Below, piece by piece: positions 34,342-44,369 of a stretch of 64,000 nucleotides of DNA. The position numbers and the translations under genes were made by a program. The DNA lies in contig JBAIAC010000001.1 in the NCBI GenBank assembly GCA_037349315.1, forward strand, positions 2,356,001 through 2,420,000, given 5' to 3'. How positions within the stretch are numbered: the stretch's first letter is position 1; each line of letters begins with the position of its first letter. The DNA is from Chelydra serpentina. Taxonomy: Eukaryota; Chordata; Testudines; Chelydridae. Under the pieces are notes generated by a model, which made no database searches, had not been told where the DNA came from, and saw only the letters and a program-made list of their open reading frames with translations.

Positions 34342-35282
34342 TGTAGTAGAAAGAGGGCCTGAGACATAAGGCCTTGTATCAAAGGTCTGGTATGAGGCCT
34401 GAGGCCAGGGCTAAAGTAGTGGTCAGAGCTTTGCTGATATAAAGCAAAGTTAAGTTGTGAACAAGAGGCAGGCCCTGCTCATAGAATCATAGAATCATAG
34501 AATCTCAGGGTTGGAAGGGACCTCAGGAGGTCATCTAGTCCAACCCCCTGCTCAAAGCAGGACCAACCCCAACTAGATCATCCCAGCCAGGGCTTTGTCA
34601 AGCCTGACCTTAAAAACCTCCAAGGAAGGAGACTCCACCACCTCCCTAGGTAACCCATTCCAGTGCTTCACCACCCTACTAGTGAAAAAGTTTTTCCTAA
34701 TACTCCTAATGCTCACAGAATCTGGTGAGAACAGGGATACATTCTTAAGTAACCTTAGGTACAGAGCACTCACACAAACACTTTTCAAAAGGGTGGTAAC
34801 AGAACACCCCAATATTAGCACATTCCCCAAAGATAATAGGAACACACTGATCCATCTTAAAGATAAGGTCAGGATGACAGCATGAGCGATAGAAATGTTT
34901 TGATTAAACCAACAGATATGTCAGAGGATGGCACCTATATATGTCAGAGGGGCAATACATAACTTGTTTGTTTCAGTGTATAAAGATGTGTCTCAGAGGG
35001 AGTGTCTTTGGCCAGCCAAGGGGGATATTGAAAAGTCCCACCACCAATTCATCTGCATCCATTGTCATGGGCATACATGCACTAAGTATACTTGTAGCAA
35101 GTATAAGGCACCAATACCGTGTTTTGTCAACAGTAAACCTGACCGAGTTCCTTTGCTGAAAACTGAGTTGGTGGATTTTTGGGTAGTTCGATCGGAGCCT
35201 GCTGTATGGACTATCTGTCTGGAGTCAGTACAGCATGCCGAAAGAACACACACATGCACCCAAACATCTAACAAAACTTACA
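34342..35282. mobile_element. LTR-like repeat split by a CR1 fragment
   Basis: It begins TGTAGTAGAAAGAGGGCCTG and ends AAAACTTACA, giving the TGTA/TACA inverted ends of a retroviral-type LTR. I recognise the internal GAGGCCTGAGGC and GGCAGGCCCTGCTC words from turtle LTR repeats. No target duplication fits cleanly (a GTTAC repeat a few bases outside is noted). A CR1 fragment sits at 34482-34709. A 126-codon frame at 34928-35308 has no recognised domain. Confidence 0.5.
34482..34709 (-). mobile_element. CR1 3' fragment nested in LTR
   Basis: It is almost identical to the 3' end of copy B, running from the ATTCTATG terminus to TTAGGAAAAA, then truncated. TGCTCA lies on both sides (34476-34481, 34710-34715), a likely target duplication, and removing the fragment restores the word CCTGCTCACAGAATC. 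A few extra bases (ACTCCTA) lie at the 5' junction. Confidence 0.85.
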
Positions 35283-35407
35283 ATGGTTACAAGGAACACC
35301 TAAGATGACTTTAACCAAAAGAGATTGGAGAAAAAAATGGCTGTCTTTTTTGTTTTTCAATTAGTCTACTTTGTGTTTGAGATCACTTTTGTGCATAATG
35401 ATTAGTT
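35283..35407. other. Unassigned DNA
   Basis: Short spacer with nothing recognised. Confidence 0.4.
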
Positions 35408-35595
35408 TCCCTTTTTACAATTATTATTATTATCATTTTATTATTATTATAATTCATGTGTATTATGGTAGCATCTCAAAGGGTCCAACTCCAAGTGAGT
35501 TGTCGAAGGTCACATAAGATGGCTGTGGCTGAGCTGGGAATTGAAAGCAAGTCTTTGAATATCAGTCCAATGCCTTAACCACAAGACTAACTTCT
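35408..35595 (+). repeat. Old SINE relic (MIR / AmnSINE-like)
   Basis: An ATT-rich start, then ATTATGGTAGCATCTCAAAGG, then AAGGTCACATAAGATGGCTG, GAGCTGGGAATTGAA and CCTTAACCACAAGACTAAC. The second half follows the MIR pattern (AAGGTCACAC.GC.AGT, GGGATT.GAACC, TTAACCAC). Diverged; boundaries are approximate. Confidence 0.55.
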
Positions 35596-37650
35596 GTTTG
35601 TATGGGTCTTTCACGTGGCAACAGGAGAGAGGGTTTTCAAAATGATTGTAAAACTACAAAAATTGGCAGGGGGCTGATGAGCAAATGTAGTATCTGAACG
35701 TACTTTTAACGCAGTTTGACATTTATAATCCGTCTAGCTGACTGTTCCCTTTTAATCAATTGGATTGACTGCAGATTCTCCGATGGAGCCATTTACAGTG
35801 TTGTAACAAATACAGGAATTGCTAGTGATATGTATTGGTAAAAATTAAGATCAGAAAATAATTAATGCTAATTTGAATAGTACCAAATAAAGACGCACAT
35901 GGGAAAAATGGTTAATACTCTACTTGCATTAGGAAGACAGCTTAACTTGAAATTTGCATATGTAATTAGATGTGCCCACAAATATTATCAGCACATTTAT
36001 CAGATTGTGTAAACATTTTTTTTTCTTTTTGGCTGTAGCCTAATAGGCCACATTTTTACTCTGCAGCACATTTCTTATTACCAAGTTCTAAACTCCTCAA
36101 AATAGTGCCTTTTAGTATAAAAACTGATAGACCTTTCCTTAACTACTATTGATTTAATACTAATGTATTTGTAGGAAAGCTATAGAATTCATATTGGTTC
36201 AAGTCCTAACATATTCTGTTGTAAAAGGCCACCGCATATAAAGATACAAGTGGGAGAAATGGTTAATATTCTACTTGCATTAAGAAGACATCTTAACTGA
36301 GGCTGTTTAGGCCAGTATGTCAATCATACTAGTGGGTTCCATCTAGTGGACACCTTGCATAGTGTCTAGTATTCATCAAATGTCACTCTAATAATACAGC
36401 CTCCACAAACACTCCAGGAAACTAACTGCAAAGCACAAGTAGAAGAGTAAATGTTTGTGGATTTCATGACCTTTTGGGGGCTTGTTGTATATAGGAATTG
36501 GGTAATATCCTTTAAAATAGTTTGGGAGGCCTTTAGTGGGCCTTCCTGTCTTCTATTGCAGAAGCCATCAGAACCATGCCAGAGGAACAGTGTACATAGG
36601 TTGCTATGCCTTGTATATCTGTACATAGTTAATAAACATGGTTATTTACAATCCAACTATATCAGTGTAGTTCCCCACATCTGTAATGTTGTTTAGAGAG
36701 CAAGGCCACAAGATAACTGATAAGGGCTAATTTAGGACTGGGAGTATATTTGTGAGGCTATGGAAGGTCTGGGCCTATCTAGAACTTAATCCTTCAACCC
36801 TGTTTAAAAAAAGAAACATGGGATGTACAATTGTACTATTGTACATGGAAAGACTGAAGTTATCCATGGAATATTTAAAATATATCATAGAGGCTCTGGA
36901 GTTTGATATAGTGCTTTTTTGGAGAAGGAGTGTAGAACCTTCACAATCCTGCTTCTGTTTCAGGGCAGACTGGAAATTGCCATGAATACGATAGTCCTTC
37001 CAATCCTGGACTATCTCACTGTCCCAGTAGAGGAATATTATAAATATTGTAGATAGTGGTTTTTACAGTGTAAGCAATACAATATTTTATCTTGACCAGC
37101 AATCTGAGAAAGAGCTGGAGTTCTCCTATATATTTTCAGTAGCACATCTTTCCAAAGATTTTCAAGCATCAAAAACTGTCCACCACATTTTTAGGTCCCT
37201 AATAGATGTAGAAACTTTCACCACCTAAGTCTTCTTGATAGGGATCCAAAGTTGTTACCATCCAATGCTGTTCAGTGCAATGACTTTAGTGGTCTCACTC
37301 CAATTTGGTACTGATTAGCACACTTGTTGGAAGTTTGAGCACAGGAGCCATAGGATGAATGCACATGGAGTGGGAATTACCCTTTCACCACTAGAGGTGA
37401 TCTCTCCAAGTTAGAATCAAGAGACACTAACAGGATAATGTGTCTTGAGTGGGGTGTGTGTATAACTTCTATTGCTCTATCTGCATAGTACCTATTCTGT
37501 GAATAACTAGAGCACTTCAGGCCCCAAGGTTCTCAGTCCAAAACCTTTCCCCAGCACTAAAATTGACACACATGTGCAATGAATAAATTAAAGGGTCATA
37601 TCTGTGAAAATATCACATTCCTGTATTTGTAAATAACATATATATATATA
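35596..37650. other. Non-coding DNA with a 60-bp direct duplication
   Basis: The segments 35889-35948 and 36237-36298 are about 87% identical in the same direction (shared AAATGGTTAATA.TCTACTTG). Around 36630-36660 an AATAAACATGG word could be an LTR polyadenylation signal, but no element can be bounded. A (TA)n tract at 37638-37650 precedes the next LTR. Confidence 0.45.
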
Positions 37651-38918
37651 TGTAAGCAGATTCAGGATGAGCTCTACCCTGACATCTGGTGGTGAGTTGT
37701 GGAAAGGGATGTCAGGAATGTCAGGGGCTAATCTTGTTTGCATGGACACACCTACCCTGCAAAGCATGATGGACCGCTTGTCCAAATGGTCATTTTGGCT
37801 GCTGTGGGAGCCCCAGTTTCTCTGTTATTGGGGCAGGAAGAATAAAGTGTTGTTACCCTGATTATGTGAATCAAGGACAGTGGGCTTTTGTTATGATGAA
37901 GGGACTCACCATTAGCTAAGCAGCACTTGCTAGGCGAGGGACATGGATTCCAAAACCCAGTGAATTGAGAGAGGCTGGGGATAGGTATTTGTATCTGGTG
38001 GCATGGGCCTCGTCTGAGGGTCCTAAATGTCAATTGCATCTCCTCTCTCTCCACTGTGGAATATCAGAGCTAATTTTGAGTTCCTTAGGAGTCTAATCAC
38101 AGGCTGCTGAGTTGGAATCATTCTGGGCTAAGTGTGCAAATGAGCACAAAGGCTCCCCTAACTACAAGCTGAAATCACTAAAAAGCTGAAATCACTGAGC
38201 ACTGTGTTAAGTAGTGGGGGAGCTGGAAGATATATTGCTGAGCAGCTGGTGGAGCGGAGCGGAGCTGCTGACAGAGCGGAGCAGTTGGCGGGACTGCCGG
38301 AGCGGCTTGAAGGACAGCTGACAGAGCGGAGCTGCTGGCGGAGCGGCTTGCAGGACGGCTGACAGAGTGACTTGTGGGATGGCTGGCGGAGCAGAGCAGA
38401 GCCGAGCAAAGCCCCACGAAGGGACGGGGCAGTCAGCTTCGAGCCACGTAAGGTGCCCCTTACCTCTCCCCTCCCCATTTCTACCCAGACTGGGGGGGTG
38501 TAACACTCTGCAGATGAACTTTTGAACTCTGGGTCTGGACTTTTGGGTTGTTGGACTTTTGGGACTTTGAGTGATTTTTGGGGTTGCTGGACTCAAGAAC
38601 CAAAGGGAAAGGACATGGCCAATTTGCTGGGGTGGGTTGTTGCTCACAGTTTGGTTTACAAATCCTAGATGTGGTGTTTGCCCAACAAAAGGCCGCATTG
38701 TTTCGCTCTGTCATTAAAAGGTTTTTCTACACACAGACTCTGTGCTTGCGAGAGGGGAAGTACTGCCTCTTAGAGGCGCCCAGGGGGGGTGATATATATT
38801 TGTCCCAGGTCACTGGGTGGGGGCTCGAGCCGGTTTTGCATTGTGTTATTGGAATGGAACCCCTAGATACGGAACCCGGCACTTGTTGCTGCCGAGTCTG
38901 ACTGGCAGAAGGGTTACA
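37651..38918 (+). mobile_element. Solo retroviral-type LTR, 1268 bp
   Basis: It begins TGTAAGCAGATTCAGGATG and ends GCAGAAGGGTTACA, so the ends are TGTAA/TTACA, and sits inside a (TA)n tract that flanks both sides. AATAAA occurs near 37841 and ATTAAA near 38713. No internal retroviral genes follow, so it is a solo LTR. The TA-repeat target prevents reading the exact duplication. Strand is inferred from the polyadenylation-like signals. Confidence 0.75.
38236..38402. repeat. 33-bp-type tandem repeat within the LTR
   Basis: Units built of GCTGACAGAGCGGAGC, GCTGGCGGAGCGGCTTG and GACGGCTG words repeat about five times. GC-rich triplet-like repeats give open frames on the minus strand that are not genes. 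Confidence 0.75.
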
Positions 38919-40467
38919 TATATATATATATATTAGTAATGAAACAGAATGATTTGTGAGGAAGGTTGATCCTCAAGGACAAAGTCTGTATTACAAACAC
39001 TGTTGTATGGCTACACAGTGACATGACAGCTCAACTTGACCATGGCATGGCACACAGTGTCGCTCACCGTGCCTCAGAGCAATCTTATCATGTAGTGGTG
39101 GAGCCTCACAAAAGGATAATGATGTTGCATTGTCCCCCAAAATGTTGTCTACCCTGGGAAATGTACCAGCTGAGCCCTGTTTAGAACAAAGTTGAACCAT
39201 GTTGGGTTCATCCTTCTTACTCATGCAGCTAAACCATTTTTGGAACCCATTTCTGGCATATGTTGTCACCAATAGATAAATTTCCCAGTGTAGACACAGC
39301 TATGGTGAATTTAATCCTTCTGACATCCTGCAAGCTGAACTTGCAGATCATAGAACAGATTCATCAAAATCAGGTATGCTTTATAGTAACTGATATAAGA
39401 GGCCGCCCTGACCTTCAGTGACATTGTCCAGTGACTTCAACATGATTCATATGAAAAAGAAAGATAAAGGTGAGTGACAAATAGAAATAAATTTCAATTA
39501 AGTCTTTCCAGTCCTCATACATTCAGGGCCAGATTGTGATATCTTGCTTGTGTTGAGTAGAACCTTACTCCCTCAGTAATCCTGTTGACTACAGTGGAAC
39601 TACTTGTGGAACAAAGCACTATTCAGTGATTCTGAATCTGGCCATCAGAGAGGAAACACAAGTGGTACAGCCTTACTTATGCAGCCCTGACATATGTGAT
39701 TGAACTATTACATGCATTCTCTACTGATGTATCTCTTCATCATGGAAGAGGAAATATTAGACCAAAGCAGATCATTTATCTTTAAAAAAAAGCCATTCTG
39801 GCAAAGACCTGGTTACAGCTCCAAGAGTGTTTTTGTGTCACAGTAACAAATCTTTCATAAATGAAGGCACTGATATTACATCTCTGTTAGGGTAATTTAC
39901 TCCCCACAGTAATTTTGACTTAGTTTATTCTACATGGAGTGATATTTTAATCATCCTTTCAGTGTTTATTGATGAGAGCTCTCTGCAAAAGATGTGAAGA
40001 TTAGTTTAAAATTATCCCCGGTGAATTTAAAACAATAACAGGAAAATGAATACATACTAAACCAAACCAAAAAATGTAATAGGTTTAATAAAAGACCAAC
40101 TATGATTTTCTTGAAAAAGTGACAGGAAATCACACGCTGACAGCAAACTACCATTCACTGGAAATTAAATGTGCACAGGTCTTTTTTCCCTGGCAACATG
40201 CAAGGCAAATGGGATAACTAATTTGCATTTTACCCCATATTAATGCAGACTAAGCTGCCTGCAATATCTCAGACATAACATATAAATAGTACTTCCTTCC
40301 TGGACCACCAGCTGACAATAACTTTTCACTTCTCCTACACCAGCCAACACACGATGTGCATATGTTGATAACATTGTCTTCTAGCCTACTCTTGAGTCAG
40401 AAATTCTTTGCCAGGCAAGAGGAAGTAGGGTAATTTTCTTCCCAGACTGATTAACCTTCACATCATT
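38919..40467. other. Non-coding DNA with two old MITE relics
   Basis: GTATGGCTACACAGTG (39006) and the reverse complement of CCCAGTGTAGACACAGC (about 39280-39300) look like the ends of a decayed 300-bp Harbinger-type MITE. At 39528-39647 the pair GGGCCAGATTGTGATATC and GATTCTGAATCTGGCC bounds another palindromic relic. The rest, to 40467, is unassigned AT-rich DNA. Confidence 0.45.
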
Positions 40468-40472
40468 GAGGA

Positions 40473-41285
40473 TGTCAGGGTTCCCTCCCCACTCTAAACT
40501 CTAGGGTAAAGATGTGGGGACCCGCATTAAGAGCCCCTAAGCTTATTTTTACCAGCTTAGGTTAAATCCCCCAAGGTACAAAATTCCCTGCACCCTGAGA
40601 AATGCTTCTTTCGCTGCCACCATCAAGTATCTAACAGGAATCCAGGAAAGGAATCACTTGAACTTCCCTCCCCCCCAAAATACCCCCTCAAGCCGTACAC
40701 CCCCTTTCCTGGGAAGCTTGAGAACAATCTCCCAACCATTTGGTTACACAGTGATCTAAAAACCCATCTCCTGGGTTTTAACACCATAGAAAACAGTGAG
40801 CTTCTTAAAAGAAGGATTTTATTAAAAATAAAGAAGGTAAAATCATCTCTGTAAAATCAGGATGGTAACTATTTTACAGGGCACTTAATTTCCAAACTCA
40901 GAGAGATTTCCCCCTCTGGACAAAACCTTAAAGTTACAGAAAACCATGAATAACCCCCACCCCCTGCCCCTTCTAACACAGAGAATACACCAAGCCAAAA
41001 TTAAACAGAAAATCTATTCGCTATGCTATCTAAACTTACTTCAGAAAAGGGAGGTTTGATTTTCTGCAGGTTCCTTCTGTCTTCCAAGATCACTCTGACG
41101 CAGACAAAGAGACACTCACACGGCCTTCCCCCCTCCCAAAATTTGAAAGTATCTTGTCCCCTTATTGGTCAGATGCCAGCCAGGTCAGGTGTCAGTCTGG
41201 CTACCTGTATTTCTTAACCCTTTACTGGTAAGAGGATTTTATAGCACTGCATCAGACCCTCTCCCCCTTCCCTTCATTTATGACA
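40473..41285. mobile_element. Solo LTR, 813 bp, full-length copy
   Basis: Ends TGTCAGGGTTCCC and TTTATGACA, flanked by the exact 5-bp duplication GAGGA (40468-40472, 41286-41290). It is the longer relative of the LTR at 13809-14214. On the minus strand a TATAAAATCC box lies close to the start, while the plus strand has AATAAA near 40829, so transcriptional strand is left open. No gag, pol or env sequence is attached. Confidence 0.88.
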
Positions 41286-41394
41286 GAGGATATCTCCTTT
41301 CAGAGCTAATATCCCCCCTCTCTGGTGTGTTCTCTGACAGCAAGCTTTCGAGGGTGTCCTGTAAAATTCAGTTACTTCTGCAGACATTCTGATA

Positions 41395-41578
41395 CCATAG
41401 AATCATAGAATATCAGGGTTGGAAGGGACCTTAGTAGGTCATCTAGTCCAACCCCCTGCTCAAAGCAGGACCAATCCCCAATTTTTGCCCCAGATCCCCA
41501 AATGGACCCCTCAAGGATTGAACTCACAACCCTGGGTTTAGCAGGCCAATGCTCAAACCACTGAGCTATCCCTCCCCG
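41395..41578 (-). mobile_element. Cryptodiran tRNA-derived SINE, minus strand
   Basis: Same structure as the copy at 10631: A-box region GGATAGCTCAGTGGTTTGA near 41560, B-box region GTGAGTTCAATCC near 41520, CR1-shared tail ending ATTCTATGATTCTATGG. Better preserved than the 10.6-kb copy. Confidence 0.92.
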
Positions 41579-41667
41579 CCCGGTCAAAGCTATACCATCC
41601 CTTTGACAAATGTGGCATAACCTTCCCCACTAGCATTCACCTAAAGCTAAGTGGCAATCATCCAGAC

Positions 41668-41867
41668 CAGTGGCGTAGCCAGGTTTAGAGCACAGGGGGA
41701 GCAGAGCTAAAAAAAGGCGCTGGGAGCAAAAAGCGTCGGGAGCAAAAAAAGGTGCCGGAAGAAAAAAAAAGAAGCTCCACTCCGGCTGCAGCGCAGGAAC
41801 AAAAGGCGTCGGAGCACAAAAAAGGCACCGCTCCCTCCCCCTGCTCCCCCCCCTAGCTACGCTACTG
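41668..41867. mobile_element. 200-bp hAT MITE
   Basis: Ends CAGTGGCGTAGCCAGG and CCTAGCTACGCTACTG are inverted repeats, flanked by an exact 8-bp duplication ATCCAGAC (41660-41667, 41868-41875). The core is A-rich with repeated GGAGCAAAAA and GGCGTCGG words. No coding capacity. Confidence 0.92.
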
Positions 41868-41875
41868 ATCCAGAC

Positions 41876-42170
41876 TCATAACTTCACAGTGGAAAAGTGC
41901 TCTGATGGCTAAGCTGACTCACTGGCTGGTATATTGCATGCTTTCAGGCTGTCCCCGCTCAATTAGAAGCCCATCAGTGATGTGAAAAAATAACACAGGC
42001 AAGTTTTGCTAGTCATTCCCAGACATTGAAGAAAAGACTTTCTGTAGAAAAAGGCTTAGGCTAAATGCCTTCCAGAGTATTCATTTAGCCAAGAATGTAT
42101 TATCTAACAGATTTGTTTCCTTAACTTGAATCAAATTTTACTTTAACTCAGATCTGAGGTAAACCCTGCA
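41876..42170. other. Unassigned DNA
   Basis: Spacer with no gene or recognised repeat. Confidence 0.4.
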
Positions 42171-42427
42171 GCCCTACCATGATAGGTTGTGCTCTTGTAA
42201 GGTCTCATAAGCAAAGAATGGGAGGGCCTGCTCAGTACTTGGATGGAACACCTCCAAGGTAAACCTGGGATGCTGCAATAGGGGATGTTGGTGATTCTTT
42301 CCTTTGAGTCAGAACCGGACCAATGCCCTTACTTATTCCTCAGAGGGCTGTGATGTTTTTGCTGTCCTGTGGATGAGGCATAAAATTGAAGTTGTAAGTA
42401 CTAACTTCACAAGGTCATTGTGAAACT
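42171..42427 (+). mobile_element. 5S-rRNA-derived SINE relic
   Basis: The head GCCCTACCAT...GTCTCATAAGCAAAGAATGG..GGGCCTG.TCAGTACTTGGATGG followed by ACCTGGGATGCTGCAA aligns with 5S rRNA, including its box C region (AGTACTTGGATGG). The tail TGTCCTGTGGATGAGGCATAA and AAGGTCATTGTGAA follows the SINE tail found after 5S-derived heads in vertebrates. SINE3, AmnSINE1 and 5S-Sauria are known 5S-headed families; I cannot say which this is. It is heavily mutated and not a 5S gene. Confidence 0.7.
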
Positions 42428-42509
42428 TAGGGCATGGCTACACTTGCAGATGTAGAGCACTGAGAGTTAAACCAGCCCTTGGAGACTGCAGCAGGGAAAG
42501 CGCTGCCGT

Positions 42510-44109
42510 GTGTTCACACAGTCAGCTGCAAGTGCAGTGGCGTGGCCACATTTGCGGCACTTGCAGCGGCATTGGGAGCGGTGCAGTATGGGCAGCCATC
42601 CCACAGAGCATCTCTTCCCATTCTGGCGCTATGGCTTGTGGGAAGGGGGCAAAGGGGTGCAGGGCATTCTGGGTCCTGTCCCAATGCCCCATGATGCATC
42701 GCTTCGCATCCCAGCAATCCCTGTGCTTCCGTTCACATTTGGCGCCATCTTTCAATGTTTTTTGTACTGCACGCTCTGTCTTCCCTTTCGGTCTGTGGGA
42801 ATGGAGCCTGAACTTGTGAGGAATATGCTGATGGGTCTCGCCAGCATGTCACGAATTTCAGTCAAGTTACTCCTTAAGCTACAAAGTGACAGCGAGGAGT
42901 CCGTTGATGATGTCGACTTGCATAACGCATATGACATGAGAATGCTTGTGGCATTCACAGACATGCTCACCACAGTGGAACTCTGCTTTTGGGCTTGGGA
43001 AACAAGCTCTGAGTGGTGGGATCACATCCTCATGGAAGTCTGGGATGATGATGGGTCGACATCATCAACGGACTCCTCGCTGTCACTTTGTAGCTTAAGG
43101 AGTAACTTGACTGCAACACCAGTGGCTGCAGAACTTTCGGATGAGGAAAGCGAACTTTCATGGGACTGTGTGCTGAGCTCGCTCGCATCCTGTGGCGCAA
43201 GGACACGTGATTGAGAGCTGCCCTGACGGTAGAGAAGCAGGTGGCTATTGTAATCTGGAAGCTTGCAATTCCAGACAGCTACCGATCAGTCACTAACCAG
43301 TTTGGAGTGGGAAAGTCAACCGTCGGAATCATGTTGATGCAAGTTTGCGGGGCCATTAATCACATCCTGCTCAGAAGAACCGTGACTCTGGGCAACGTGC
43401 GTGACATTGTGGCTGGCTTTGCACAAATGGGTTTCCCTAACTGCAGAGGGGTGATAGATGGGACGCATATTTCAATTCTGGCACCAGCCCACCTAGCCTC
43501 CGAGTACATAAATCAGATGGGGTATTGCTCTATGGTTCTCCAGGCATTTGTGGATCACCGTGGGCCTTTCATGGACATTAACTCAGGCTGGTCCGGAAAG
43601 GTGCATGATGCACTCATCTTTCGGAACACAGGCCTGTTCAGGAAGCTGAAAGCTGGGACTTTCTTCTTAGACCAGAAGATCACCATAGGGGACATCGAAA
43701 TGCTCATTGTGATCCTTGGAGACCCTGCTTACCCTTAATGCCGTGGCTCATGAAACCCTACACAGGAAGCCTTGACAACAGCAAGGAGTGGTTCAACATC
43801 AGGCTGAGTCTGTGCAGAATGACTGTTGAGTTTGCTTTTGGCCATTTAAAGGGCCACTGGCACTGTCTGTATGGGAAGCTGGACCTGGCCGATGACAACA
43901 TCCCCATGGTTATAACTGCATGCTGTACCCTCCATAACATTTGTGAAGGGAAGGGTGAAAGCTTCACTCAGGCATGGACCACGGAGGTTCAACACCTGGA
44001 GGCTGAATTTGAACAGCCAGAGATTGGGGCTATTATAGGGGCCCAGCGTGGGGCTGCAAGGATTAGGGATGCCTTGAGGGAGCAATTCGATGCTGAAAGC
44101 CACCAATAA
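42510..44109 (+). pseudogene. Harbinger (HARBI1-like) transposase, broken
   Basis: The N-terminal frame (to 43212) contains LLLKLQSDSEESVDD and EWWDHILMEVWDDD. The catalytic part follows: IWKLAIPDSYRSV, QFGVGKSTVG, GVIDGTHISILAP (first Asp), DINSGWSGKVHDALIF (second Asp), DPAYP, then PWLMKPYTG and RMTVEFAFGHLKGHW (Glu), ending REQFDAESHQ. The DDE triad is therefore present. Breaks are an inverted insertion (43055-43113), a TGA near 43210, and a one-base deletion near 43735 that shifts the last third. Family members cut and paste at 3-bp TWA targets with help from the Myb partner. Confidence 0.85.
42859..43113. repeat. Perfect 59-bp inverted repeat in the transposase gene
   Basis: Bases 42859-42917 reappear exactly, reverse-complemented, at 43055-43113, 137 bp away (inner ends GTCGAC, outer ends CAGTCAAG/CTTGACTG). 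The left arm is transposase coding sequence; the right arm, with a few filler bases, interrupts the conserved join between EVWDDD and the following WLQNFRMRK-like codons. It therefore looks like a templated inverted insertion. Confidence 0.9.
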
Positions 44110-44369
44110 TGTTTGGTGCCCTGCACGGGAATGAAGTGCAGTGGTTCCAGTGCTAGTAGGCATCAGTGTTTGCTATGTATGATACACTGACTTGCAGTGC
44201 CTGTTGCTTTCGTGAGCTACGTTCTCTTTTACTTCATGCAATAAAGAATGTTTTCAAAGCCAAAAAATTCATTTATTGAAAAGAAATAGAACTGCTGAGG
44301 AAACAGAAAGGGCATGACACATCTGTGCTGTGTGGGAGGAGGGAAGGGGGAAGGCTGGGGAATAGGACA

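Noticed and set aside
40829..40834. Assigning transcriptional strand to the 813-bp LTR from AATAAA
   Set aside because: The minus strand has an equally plausible TATA-like box near its start, so the strand was left unassigned.
42171..42290. A possible 5S rRNA gene
   Set aside because: Too many substitutions and a SINE-type tail instead of a terminator T-run; it is a SINE relic.
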